Positions 8,577 to 16,938 of a DNA stretch of 64,000 bases are shown piece after piece. Source of the DNA: Aliiroseovarius sp. F47248L (GTDB lineage: Bacteria > Pseudomonadota > Alphaproteobacteria > Rhodobacterales > Rhodobacteraceae). The position numbers were made by a program, and so were the translations under genes. Location of the stretch: positions 310,001 to 374,000 of the forward strand of contig NZ_JALKBF010000001.1 of the NCBI RefSeq assembly GCF_023016085.1, in the 5' to 3' direction. The notes beneath the pieces were generated by a model, which saw nothing but the letters and a program-made list of their open reading frames with translations, was not told the origin of the DNA and did no database searches. The stretch's first letter is position 1; every line of letters starts with the position of its first letter.

Positions 8577-10121
8577 ATGAGCATGACCGCCACGATGACA
8601 CGCGAACGACGCCATGAACCCGCTGTGGCGGTCGGTGTCAGCGTGGCGGTCTTCTTGTTGGTGCAGGCAATGGCCTACGCCCTGGTGGGTGCATTCGAAT
8701 TCCCGCTGGACGATGTCTATATCCATTTGGCCGTGGCAGAGCAGATCGCAGCGGGCGGCTATGGCGTAAACCCCGGTGAATACACCTCGGCGGCGTCGTC
8801 TCCGATTTACCCGTTGTTGCTGGTTCCTTTCGTGGGGTCAGATGTGCACGCTTATGTTCCTGTGTTTTGGAATGTGATTGCGTTGGTCGCATGCGCGGTT
8901 CTCTGGGGGCGCATCGTTCGGAATGCCGTTCTAGATCGACGCCTTGCGCTTGCAATGGCCATCCTTGGACCCTTGGCGTTCAACCTTGCAGGCATTGCGC
9001 AAGTGGGTATGGAACATACCCTGCACGTTCTAGCTGGTTTGGCAGTGCTGCGGGGATTGCAGCAAAACTTCGAAGATGGTCGTCTGCATTGGCTGTTGGC
9101 TGCAGGTATGATTTTGGGCCCACTGATCCGGTTTGAAGGACTGGCAGTTACAGGCGGTGCAGCGCTGGCGCTGGCAATGACCGGGCGGTGGAAAACTGGC
9201 CTGTCGCTGTTTGCGGTCGCGCTGGCGTTGGTTGCAGGGTTCATGGCGTTCTTGATGTCGCTTGGACTGGAGCCCTTACCAAACTCGGTGATGGCAAAGC
9301 TGGCTGGGGGCGGGCAGGACAGTCGCTTCAGCTTGTTTGACCTGCCGGTGAAGATTGCGACCCAGTTGCTCTTGTCCGACAAGGCCATCGTGATGTTGTT
9401 TGCCGTGGTGATCGCGGCTGTGGCTCTCCCACGTGTGGACGGCAAGGCACGCGCATTGTTGGCCGGGGCGGTGTTTGCGGGAACCGGGCATTTGTTGCTG
9501 GGCCAGTTTGGCTGGTTCAATCGGTACGAGCTGTATGCACTTAGCTTTGTCTTCGGCATGGTTCTGCTGGGATTGTTCCGGGCCGAGAACATGAAATCGG
9601 CGCGTATGCTTTTGCTGGTCGGTTTCGCCTATCTGGCGGTCTCCTACGGGACGTGGCTGGTGCAAAACGGCAAATATGGCGCGCTGGGTATCTATTCACA
9701 GCAGCGCAACATGAGCACTTTCGTAAAAGAGGTTTATCAGAAGCCTGTCGCAGTGAACGATCTGGGGTACGTGGCGTGGAACAATCCGAACTATGTTCTG
9801 GATCTATGGGGGTTGGCTTCGTATCGCGCTTTGTCGACCCGATTGGACAATCCACAAGACGGCTGGGCCGATGAAATCGTAAAAGATGCCGGGGTCGAGC
9901 TTGCCATCATCTATGACCGCTGGATCGACAACGGAATCGGAGACGATTGGGTCAAGGTGGGATCCCTGATCTATACCGGCGGCCGCGCTTTTCTTGGGGG
10001 GCAGATTGTCAGCTTCTATGCCACCACCCCAAGCGCCGCCTCAGAGCTTCGGAAACAGATTGCAGACTTCGCCCCACGCGTTGTCGGCGCCGCAGAATTG
10101 CGGGTCGAGGGCGCGCCATGA
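8577..10121 (+). CDS. GT-C-fold-like integral membrane protein
   Basis: The gene begins 2 bp after pccA and encodes 514 residues with roughly ten hydrophobic helices. After the first helix comes a loop with LDDVYIHLAVAEQIA followed by NPGEYTSAASSP. This resembles the acidic first periplasmic loop of polyprenyl-phosphate-dependent glycosyltransferases and mannosyltransferases of the GT-C superfamily. A soluble C-terminal part of about 150 residues follows the last helix and includes YVAWNNPNYVLDLWGL. The protein would move a sugar from a lipid carrier to an acceptor at the periplasmic face. Its place between pccA and the mutase has no metabolic explanation. The assignment is by loop pattern only. 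Confidence 0.65.
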   Translation: MSMTATMTRERRHEPAVAVGVSVAVFLLVQAMAYALVGAFEFPLDDVYIHLAVAEQIAAGGYGVNPGEYTSAASSPIYPLLLVPFVGSDVHAYVPVFWNVIALVACAVLWGRIVRNAVLDRRLALAMAILGPLAFNLAGIAQVGMEHTLHVLAGLAVLRGLQQNFEDGRLHWLLAAGMILGPLIRFEGLAVTGGAALALAMTGRWKTGLSLFAVALALVAGFMAFLMSLGLEPLPNSVMAKLAGGGQDSRFSLFDLPVKIATQLLLSDKAIVMLFAVVIAAVALPRVDGKARALLAGAVFAGTGHLLLGQFGWFNRYELYALSFVFGMVLLGLFRAENMKSARMLLLVGFAYLAVSYGTWLVQNGKYGALGIYSQQRNMSTFVKEVYQKPVAVNDLGYVAWNNPNYVLDLWGLASYRALSTRLDNPQDGWADEIVKDAGVELAIIYDRWIDNGIGDDWVKVGSLIYTGGRAFLGGQIVSFYATTPSAASELRKQIADFAPRVVGAAELRVEGAP

Positions 10122-10187
10122 CGGGCAGTTCAATGGAACAAGGTCCGCGGAAGCAGGCCGATAAGACATGACGAAAAGGATGACGTG

Positions 10188-12314
10188 ATGAGCGATACAG
10201 CCAAGTGGAAAGAACTGGCCGAGAAAGAACTTCGCGGTCGCGCGTTGGATGACCTGACGTGGAACACGTTGGAGGGCATCGAGGTCAAGCCGCTATACAC
10301 AGCTGAAGATACTCAGGATCTGGACCATATGGGCAACTTGCCCGGTTTCGGCCCATTTACGCGCGGCGTAAAGGCCACGATGTATGCAGGGCGGCCATGG
10401 ACGATCCGGCAATATGCAGGCTTTTCTACCGCTGAGGAGTCAAATGCCTTCTATCGCCGCAACCTTGCCGCCGGTCAGCAGGGCGTATCCGTCGCTTTTG
10501 ATCTGGCAACGCACCGCGGTTATGACAGCGACCACCCGCGTGTTGTTGGCGACGTCGGCAAGGCCGGTGTTGCGATCGATTCCGTCGAGGACATGAAGAT
10601 CCTGTTTGATGGCATCCCGCTGGACACGGTCTCGGTCTCGATGACGATGAACGGGGCGGTGATCCCGATCCTTGCGAATTTCATCGTGGCGGGTGAAGAG
10701 CAGGGGCACGACAAGGCGCTGCTGTCTGGCACTATTCAGAACGATATTCTCAAAGAGTTCATGGTGCGCAACACCTATATCTACCCTCCTGAACCCTCTA
10801 TGCGCATCATTTCGGACATCATCGAATACACGTCCAACGAAATGCCGAAATTCAACTCGATCTCGATATCCGGCTATCACATGCAGGAAGCGGGCGCGAA
10901 CTTGGTGCAGGAACTCGCCTATACGCTGGCCGATGGTCGCGAATATGTGCGCGCGGCGATCGAGGCTGGCATGGACGTGGACAAGTTCGCGGGTCGCCTG
11001 TCCTTCTTCTTCGCCATCGGTATGAATTTCTTCATGGAAGCCGCCAAACTGCGTGCTGCCCGCACTCTGTGGCATCGCGTGATGACTGATTTTGATGCGA
11101 AATCCGAACGCTCGAAAATGCTGCGCACGCACTGCCAGACCTCGGGCGTCAGCTTGCAGGAACAAGACCCCTATAACAACGTGATCCGCACGGCATATGA
11201 GGCGATGTCGGCGGCGCTGGGCGGCACGCAGTCGCTCCACACCAACGCGCTGGACGAGGCCATCGCACTGCCAACAGATTTCTCAGCCCGGATCGCGCGC
11301 AACACGCAGATCATCTTGCAGGAAGAAACCGGTATCACCAACGTGGTCGATCCTCTGGCCGGGTCTTATTACGTCGAGGCGCTGACCGATGAGTTGATCA
11401 ACAAAGCCTGGGCCTTGATGGAAGAGGTTGAAGAGATGGGCGGCATGACCAAGGCGGTGGCGTCAGGCATGCCCAAGCTGCGGATCGAAGAAAGTGCTGC
11501 CAAGCGTCAGGCAATGATCGACCGAGGCGAGGAAACCATCGTCGGTGTGAACAAGCACAGATTGGAAAAAGAAGACCCGATCGAGATTCTGGATGTGGAC
11601 AACGTGGCCGTGCGCGAAAGCCAGGTCGCCCGTCTTGAAAAAATCCGCGCGACGCGGGACGGCGCCGCATGTGAGGCTGCCTTGGCCGAACTGACGCGCC
11701 GCGCCAAGGAAGGCGGCAATCTGCTTGAGGCTGCTGTGGAAGCTGCGCGCGCGCGCGCAACAGTCGGAGAAATCTCTATGGCTATGGAAAAAGAATTCGG
11801 CCGCCACCGCGCCGAGGTGAAAACGCTCGCTGGTGTCTATGGTGCGGCATACGAAGGCGACGAGGGCTTTGCCGCGATCCAGAAATCGGTGGAGGAATTC
11901 GCCGAGGCAGAAGGCCGCCGCCCGCGTATGCTGGTGGTCAAAATGGGGCAGGACGGGCACGACCGAGGCGCTAAGGTGATCGCAACCGCTTTTGCTGATA
12001 TCGGCTTTGACGTCGACGTTGGCCCGCTGTTCCAAACCCCAGACGAAGCCGCGCAGGACGCCATCGACAACGATGTGCACATTGTTGGCATCAGCTCGCA
12101 AGCTGCGGCTCACAAGACCTTGGCACCGCAATTGGTGAACGCGCTGAAAGAACATGGGGCCGAAGATATCATCGTAATCTGTGGCGGGGTCATCCCGCAG
12201 CAGGACTATGACTTCCTTTATGAAAACGGTGTGAAGGCGATCTTTGGCCCGGGGACGAACATTCCAAATGCCGCGCAGGACATCCTGAAACTGGTGCGCC
12301 AGTCCCGCGCCTGA
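10188..12314 (+). CDS. mcm: Methylmalonyl-CoA mutase (adenosylcobalamin-dependent)
   Basis: The enzyme isomerises (R)-methylmalonyl-CoA to succinyl-CoA, the last step of propionate assimilation. The 708-residue single-chain form has an N-terminal TIM-barrel substrate domain (with [27 protein letters not shown] and GGTQSLHTN). The C-terminal B12 domain carries the DGHDRG motif; the cobalt-binding His is at about 591. ATG 10188 was chosen over a GTG 3 bp earlier. No cobalamin riboswitch is visible upstream, and the gene probably shares the pccA transcript. The usual G-protein chaperone MeaB is not next to it. Confidence 0.96.
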   Translation: MSDTAKWKELAEKELRGRALDDLTWNTLEGIEVKPLYTAEDTQDLDHMGNLPGFGPFTRGVKATMYAGRPWTIRQYAGFSTAEESNAFYRRNLAAGQQGVSVAFDLATHRGYDSDHPRVVGDVGKAGVAIDSVEDMKILFDGIPLDTVSVSMTMNGAVIPILANFIVAGEEQGHDKALLSGTIQNDILKEFMVRNTYIYPPEPSMRIISDIIEYTSNEMPKFNSISISGYHMQEAGANLVQELAYTLADGREYVRAAIEAGMDVDKFAGRLSFFFAIGMNFFMEAAKLRAARTLWHRVMTDFDAKSERSKMLRTHCQTSGVSLQEQDPYNNVIRTAYEAMSAALGGTQSLHTNALDEAIALPTDFSARIARNTQIILQEETGITNVVDPLAGSYYVEALTDELINKAWALMEEVEEMGGMTKAVASGMPKLRIEESAAKRQAMIDRGEETIVGVNKHRLEKEDPIEILDVDNVAVRESQVARLEKIRATRDGAACEAALAELTRRAKEGGNLLEAAVEAARARATVGEISMAMEKEFGRHRAEVKTLAGVYGAAYEGDEGFAAIQKSVEEFAEAEGRRPRMLVVKMGQDGHDRGAKVIATAFADIGFDVDVGPLFQTPDEAAQDAIDNDVHIVGISSQAAAHKTLAPQLVNALKEHGAEDIIVICGGVIPQQDYDFLYENGVKAIFGPGTNIPNAAQDILKLVRQSRA

Positions 12315-12331
12315 TCGACAAGACACTTGCG

Positions 12332-12353
12332 GCTGGCGGAATTTCCCGCCAGC
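12332..12353 (+). other. Intercistronic hairpin between mcm and the VOC gene
   Basis: GCTGGCGG (12332-12339) and CCGCCAGC (12346-12353) form an 8-bp stem with a 6-nt loop. There is no T run, so it is more likely an mRNA-stabilising or processing hairpin than a terminator. The next gene starts 28 bp further on. Confidence 0.5.
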
Positions 12354-12380
12354 GTCGTCCCAGACCGGAAGGAGAGAGTT

Positions 12381-12998
12381 TTGGCTCTGGGAGAGATTGA
12401 TCATCTTGTGGTGTCCTCCGCTACGCTGACAGAAGGCGTTGCGTGTCTTGAGGACCTGCTGGGGGTGCCCATGGCGGGGGGAGGAGAACACCCGCTCATG
12501 GGCACCCACAATGCGCTTTTGTCGCTGGGTCCATCCACCTATCTGGAAGTCATCGCGATCAACCCGGATGCGCCCGACCCCGGTCGTGCAAGGTGGTTCG
12601 ATCTGGATTATTTCACCGGACCTGCGCGCCTGACCAACTGGGCGCTGCGGGTGCCGGATTTGTACGACGCATTGCACCGGGCACCAGACGGGATGGGGAA
12701 TGCCATTGCGCTGGAACGGGGTGACTATGCTTGGGATATGGCGATTCCACAGGATGGGCGGCTGCCGTTTTCAGGCTGTGCACCAGGGTTACTAAGCTGG
12801 AAGGGGTGGCAACCCGCACCCAACCTGCCCGACCACGGGCTGCGCCTTGCCGCACTGGAAATCACCCACCCAGAGGCCGAGGCTCTTGCGGTCGCACTTG
12901 CCCCGCTGGTCGCCGATGGCCGAATTTCCGTTCACACAGGTGCGCCGGGTCTAACCGCGTGGCTGGACACCGCGAATGGGCTGATCGAACTGCCATGA
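12381..12998 (+). CDS. VOC-family protein (glyoxalase-like domain)
   Basis: The likely start is a TTG at 12381, since GGAGAGAG lies about 3-10 bases upstream and the protein then begins with the family pattern (M)ALGEIDHLVV. The 205-residue product contains a glyoxalase-like VOC fold: HLVVSS at the N terminus, THNALLSLG, YLEVIAINP and a second half with LRLAALEITHP. It matches the glyoxalase-like (PF13468) type better than methylmalonyl-CoA epimerase, which is about 135 residues. It lies downstream of the mutase and overlaps the next gene by ATGA. A role as an epimerase-like enzyme is possible but unproven. Confidence 0.75.
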   Translation: MALGEIDHLVVSSATLTEGVACLEDLLGVPMAGGGEHPLMGTHNALLSLGPSTYLEVIAINPDAPDPGRARWFDLDYFTGPARLTNWALRVPDLYDALHRAPDGMGNAIALERGDYAWDMAIPQDGRLPFSGCAPGLLSWKGWQPAPNLPDHGLRLAALEITHPEAEALAVALAPLVADGRISVHTGAPGLTAWLDTANGLIELP

Positions 12999-13468
12999 TA
13001 CGCGCTGCGACCCAGGCCGACATTCCAGCCATCTTGATGCTCTGGAACCTCGCAATCCGCGAAACGTTGATCACATTCAACACAGTCGAGAAATCGCCAG
13101 ACGACGTAGCGAATGCAATTCGTGTCTACGATGCTTTTCTGGTTGCAGAATATGATGGGCAGGTGGTCGGATTTGCGGCGCTGTTCCCCTTCCGCACTGG
13201 TGTGGGCTATGCCCATACCAAGGAACATTCAATCATTGTGTCGCCATCCGCTCGCGGATGCGGGTTGGGCCGTGCATTGATATTGACGTTGGAAACCGCC
13301 GCGCGCGATCAAGGTGTGCATTCCATGATTGCGGGCGTATCGGCGTCAAATCCGGATGGAGAACCATTTCACGCGGCCATCGGTTTTGACACAGTGGGCC
13401 GCGTGGCAGATGCAGGATACAAGTTCGGCCAGTGGCACGACCTAGTGCTGATGCAGAAGAAGCTTTAG
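12995..13468 (+). CDS. GNAT-family N-acetyltransferase
   Basis: The ATG at 12995 overlaps the VOC gene stop (ATGA), giving 157 residues. The N terminus MIRAATQADIPAI is typical of GNAT enzymes. The acetyl-CoA binding loop is seen as SPSARGCGLGRAL (R/Q-x-x-G-x-G/A motif). The later segment GVSASNPDGEPFHAAIGFD resembles phosphinothricin acetyltransferase-like (PAT/YncA) proteins, which acetylate amino-acid-like substrates. It is the last gene of the mcm strand run, and its stop overlaps the convergent nhaA stop by 4 bp. Confidence 0.85.
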   Translation: MIRAATQADIPAILMLWNLAIRETLITFNTVEKSPDDVANAIRVYDAFLVAEYDGQVVGFAALFPFRTGVGYAHTKEHSIIVSPSARGCGLGRALILTLETAARDQGVHSMIAGVSASNPDGEPFHAAIGFDTVGRVADAGYKFGQWHDLVLMQKKL

Positions 13469-14658
13469 GCCGGTTCAGCCGATGCTTTGTCCGTTTCGCG
13501 GACCGGGTTGCCCGCCATCACCAATACCGTTGCCCCAATCGCCGCAGACAGTGCCGAGGCAACAAGCACGCCCAGACGAACGTCGTTCATCAGGGTTTGG
13601 TCCGCAAAGCTGAGGCTGCCAATAAACAGCGACATGGTGAAACCGATACCGGCCAGCGCAGATACCCCATAGATGTGTATCCAACCCACCCCATGCGGCA
13701 GACGTGCCAATCCTGATTTAACTGTCAGGTAGGTTAATCCCACAACACCAATCTGCTTGCCAATCACAAGCCCTGCGATAATCCCAAGCGGGATAGGTGC
13801 GAACAACGCCTCCAGCGACATACCTTTCAGCGAGACACCGGCATTGGCGAAGGCAAAGATCGGTACGATCATAAATAGCACATATGGCGCCAAAGCGTGC
13901 TCGAGACTGTGCAGAGGGGATTTTCCCCAGCGATCTTTGATTGGAATGAAAAAGGCTGTCGCCACCCCCGCAAGCGTTGCGTGAACGCCGGATTTCAGAA
14001 CCAGTACCCACAGAACAATCCCCAGCATCAGGATCGGTGCGATCCGGTGGATTTGACGCATGTTCAACCACCACATCAGGACAAGTGGCACCAGCGCATA
14101 GATAAGGTATTCGACCTTCAGCTCGGCTGTATAAAACAATGCAATGACGATGATCGCACCCAAGTCATCCAAGATTGCGAGTGTCAACAGGAACACCTTC
14201 AACGCCGCAGGTGCTCGCGTCCCGATCAGCGCAAGTATTCCCAACGCAAAGGCAATATCCGTTGCCGCTGGAATGGCCCAGCCACCAAGTGTTTCGGGAC
14301 TTGACCAGTTGATCGCCGCATAAATGATTGCGGGAACTGCCATGCCGCCCACAGCCGCCATGCCGGGCAAAACGACATCACGCGGATTGCGCAGCTTGCC
14401 TTCGAGAATCTCGTGTTTCAACTCAAGACCGATCAGCAGGAAAAATATGGCCATCAGGCCGTCGTTGATCCAAAGGATCAGCGGCTTGGAAAGACCTTGA
14501 TCATTGATCAGGATTGAGAACTTGGCCCCTAGGATATCGTTGACCTGACTCGCGACGGGCGAATTGGCGGCAATCATGGCTGCGATTGCCGACAGCATCA
14601 GCAGCACGCCCCCCGATGCATCATGGCGAAAGAAGCGGTCAAACATCCTTAGGAGCAT
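13465..14658 (-). CDS. nhaA: Na+/H+ antiporter NhaA (first copy)
   Basis: NhaA exchanges two protons for one sodium ion at the inner membrane and supports pH and salt balance in marine bacteria. The 397-residue protein has eleven to twelve hydrophobic helices. The key segments are present: PAATDIAFALGILALIG and the helix V pair of aspartates in AILDDLGAIIVIA, which bind the transported cation. The N terminus FDRFFRHDASGGVLLMLSA is typical. It is monocistronic, with its own 170-bp upstream region. A second, more divergent family member lies at 39226. Confidence 0.94.
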   Translation of the reverse strand: MLLRMFDRFFRHDASGGVLLMLSAIAAMIAANSPVASQVNDILGAKFSILINDQGLSKPLILWINDGLMAIFFLLIGLELKHEILEGKLRNPRDVVLPGMAAVGGMAVPAIIYAAINWSSPETLGGWAIPAATDIAFALGILALIGTRAPAALKVFLLTLAILDDLGAIIVIALFYTAELKVEYLIYALVPLVLMWWLNMRQIHRIAPILMLGIVLWVLVLKSGVHATLAGVATAFFIPIKDRWGKSPLHSLEHALAPYVLFMIVPIFAFANAGVSLKGMSLEALFAPIPLGIIAGLVIGKQIGVVGLTYLTVKSGLARLPHGVGWIHIYGVSALAGIGFTMSLFIGSLSFADQTLMNDVRLGVLVASALSAAIGATVLVMAGNPVRETDKASAEPA

Positions 14659-14834
14659 TCACGTATCCCTACTGTTTTTGTTTTATTTGGTGAAAGATGG
14701 TGCTTTCGGGCGGAAAATCAAGACAAGTAAGCAGGGAAAACGACAAGCAGCCCAGTGCTTTGGCACATAAAACAATCCGCTAGCTGCGCGCTTTCTGCTC
14801 GTTTTCGGATGCTGGACTGTGTAACAAGTGCCGC

Positions 14835-15515
14835 ATGTCCATCTGGTCTCGCATAACTGATGCTTTGTCTGCCCTTGCCAAGGGGGAAAGCTTGTCTGAC
14901 GTATTTGCCAACTTGCGCACGCCCCCCGAACGTTCGGCGGGGTTTGCAATTGCGGTAATCGCGCTGGGCGCAAAGATGGCCAAAGCCGATGGATTGGTGA
15001 CGCGGGACGAGGTATCTGCTTTTCGCGAAGTCTTCGACATCCCGCAAAGCGAAGAGAAGAACGCGGCGCGGTTGTTCAATCTGGCGCGGACGGATGTCGC
15101 CGGATTCGAACTGTATGCTCAAAAGGTCGCAGCAATGTTTGGGCCGGACGATCCGGCACTTTGCGACTTGATGGAGGGGCTGTTTTACATCGCGATTGCT
15201 GACGGGGAATATCACCCCGCCGAGAACGATTTTCTTCAGCACGTCTCCGAGATTTTTGGTATCTCGCCACGCAAGTTCAAGGCCTTGCGGTCGCGGCTGG
15301 TGCCCGATGCACACCCGGATCCCTACGATGTTCTGGGGGTCACTCCGGACATGTCTTTGAACGACATCCGAAAGGTCTGGCGCGCCGAGGTTCGCGAAAG
15401 CCATCCGGACAGAATGTTCGCCCGAGGCGTGCCGGAAGAGGCTGTGAAACTAGCGGAAAAACGTTTGATTGCAGTCAATCGGGCTTGGGAAGAGATCAGC
15501 AAAGGGCAGGGCTGA
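14835..15515 (+). CDS. TerB / DnaJ-domain protein (DjlA-like)
   Basis: The 226-residue protein has an N-terminal TerB-like helical domain (about residues 30-140, with KMAKADGLVTRDEVSAF and AIADGEYHPAENDFL acidic repeats). A short C-terminal J-domain (about 165-226) carries the intact HPD tripeptide in ESHPDRM. J-domain proteins of this layout stimulate DnaK ATPase at or near the membrane; unlike E. coli DjlA this one has no N-terminal membrane helix. The stop overlaps the next start (TGATG), so the following phosphatase/nuclease gene is translationally coupled. Confidence 0.85.
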   Translation: MSIWSRITDALSALAKGESLSDVFANLRTPPERSAGFAIAVIALGAKMAKADGLVTRDEVSAFREVFDIPQSEEKNAARLFNLARTDVAGFELYAQKVAAMFGPDDPALCDLMEGLFYIAIADGEYHPAENDFLQHVSEIFGISPRKFKALRSRLVPDAHPDPYDVLGVTPDMSLNDIRKVWRAEVRESHPDRMFARGVPEEAVKLAEKRLIAVNRAWEEISKGQG

Positions 15516-16531
15516 TGCGCATTGCGACCTACAATGTCGAATGGTTCAATTCGCTGTTTGATGATGAAGGTCGTCCGCTAATCGATGAACAATGGTCCGG
15601 GCGACGCGATGTCACGCGGAGAGCGCAGTTGAAGGCAGCAGGAATCGTGTTCAAGGTGCTCGACGCGGATGCTGTGATGGTGATTGAAGCCCCTGATCAG
15701 AATAGGCGACGTGACACGAGAATTGCCCTTGAAGGCTTCGCAGAACTTTTTGATTTGCGTGCCCGTAAGGCACTGATCGGATTTGCCAACGATACACAAC
15801 AAGAAATCGCACTGCTCTATGATCCGGATGTGTTTTCGGCCCGTCATGATCCGCAAGGGGATGTCGGAGGGATCATCGCACCGCGGTTTGATACAACTTT
15901 CCAGCTTGACTTGGACACGGATGCGTCACCGGAACCGATCGTGTTTTCAAAACCACCGCTGGAGGTGGACCTGACCCATCGCGAAAGCGGAAAGTCAATG
16001 CGTCTGATCGGGGTGCATGTCAAATCTAAGGCTCCGCATGGCGCGCATGGGCCCAGCGATGTCATGCGTCTTGCCATCGAAAATCGCCGTAAACAAATGG
16101 CGCAATGCATTTGGATTCGCCAACGGGTCGACGCACATCTCCAAGCTGGTGATCCATTGATCGTGTTGGGCGATTTCAATGATGGTCCAGGGTTGGATGA
16201 CTACGAGAAACTATTTGGCCGATCTGGTGTCGAGATTGTGATGGGCGAAGAAGAAGCGATCTGCATGTATGATCCGCATGCGCGCATGATTCTGACCCAT
16301 AAGTCTGGCGCCCGCCCAGCCACGTCCCGGTTCTATATCGCCAAGGAACGGCGGTATCTTCAGGCCCTCCTAGATTACATAATGGTGTCTCCTGATTTGG
16401 CAGCCAAATCGCCACAATGGCGGATTTGGCACCCGTTTGATGACCCCGAATGCTATGGTGCACCCAAACTTCGCGAAGCGCTTTTGACGGCGTCAGACCA
16501 CTTTCCAGTGTCGATTGACTTCGATCCATAG
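15515..16531 (+). CDS. Endonuclease/exonuclease/phosphatase (EEP) family protein
   Basis: The ATG at 15515 overlaps the J-protein stop, giving 338 residues. Hallmarks of the EEP fold are MRIATYNVEWFN at the start, VMVIEAPDQN in place of the usual glutamate-containing strand, IGVHVKS, VLGDFNDGP and the final SDHFPVSIDF with the catalytic Asp-His. No signal peptide is seen. It may hydrolyse phosphodiesters in nucleic acid, phospholipids or inositol phosphates; the substrate cannot be told. The AP-endonuclease families are less similar in length and motifs. Confidence 0.85.
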   Translation: MRIATYNVEWFNSLFDDEGRPLIDEQWSGRRDVTRRAQLKAAGIVFKVLDADAVMVIEAPDQNRRRDTRIALEGFAELFDLRARKALIGFANDTQQEIALLYDPDVFSARHDPQGDVGGIIAPRFDTTFQLDLDTDASPEPIVFSKPPLEVDLTHRESGKSMRLIGVHVKSKAPHGAHGPSDVMRLAIENRRKQMAQCIWIRQRVDAHLQAGDPLIVLGDFNDGPGLDDYEKLFGRSGVEIVMGEEEAICMYDPHARMILTHKSGARPATSRFYIAKERRYLQALLDYIMVSPDLAAKSPQWRIWHPFDDPECYGAPKLREALLTASDHFPVSIDFDP

Positions 16532-16567
16532 GCTTCACATCGACCGGAACACGCCTACATGTAGGAC

Positions 16568-16915
16568 ATGAAACAGATTGCAAAATCCACCGCGCTGGCC
16601 ATGGTTGCCATCGCAAGTCTGACCACCCCGGCACTGGCCGAGGGCAAGGTTACCCCACCAACTGACAACCCTGAGCTGTCGGAGGGCGCAGATCTTCTGA
16701 ACCGGGGATTTCAACTGTTGTTGGAAGGTTTGGCCAAAGAAGTGGAGCCTATGGCCGACAAATGGGCCGAAGGCTGGGCTGAGTTGGTCGAGCGTTTTGA
16801 CGACCTGAACGCCTATTACCCGCCTGAGACCTTACCAAACGGGGACATCATAATCAGACGGCGTATCCCACTGGATGACGGAAACACGCCGCCGCCGGGT
16901 GAAACCGAGCTTTAG
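16568..16915 (+). CDS. Small periplasmic hypothetical protein
   Basis: The 115-residue product starts with a clear signal peptide (MKQIAKSTALAMVAIASL) cut near PALAEG. The mature part is acidic and helical (LNRGFQLLLEGLAKEVEPMADKWAEGWAELVERF) and ends in a proline-rich tail. I recall similar short proteins in Roseobacter genomes carrying misleading ATPase names; no Walker motif is present here. It is transcribed in line with the EEP gene 36 bp upstream. The function is unknown. Confidence 0.75.
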   Translation: MKQIAKSTALAMVAIASLTTPALAEGKVTPPTDNPELSEGADLLNRGFQLLLEGLAKEVEPMADKWAEGWAELVERFDDLNAYYPPETLPNGDIIIRRRIPLDDGNTPPPGETEL

Positions 16916-16938
16916 GTGCGGTGCTTCACAGGTTCGCG

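Noticed and set aside
9947..10171. Plus-strand frame overlapping the end of the GT-C-like gene, and a 17-codon frame at 10119
   Set aside because: The first is a shadow. The second has an overlapping ATGA start but is too short to support; it could at most be a leader peptide for mcm.
10122..10187. Cobalamin riboswitch before methylmalonyl-CoA mutase
   Set aside because: The space is only 66 bp and has no B12-box-like sequence or suitable hairpins.
10440..11240. Long minus-strand frame inside mcm
   Set aside because: It is His/Arg-rich shadow coding from the antisense of a conserved enzyme, with no ribosome site and no family.
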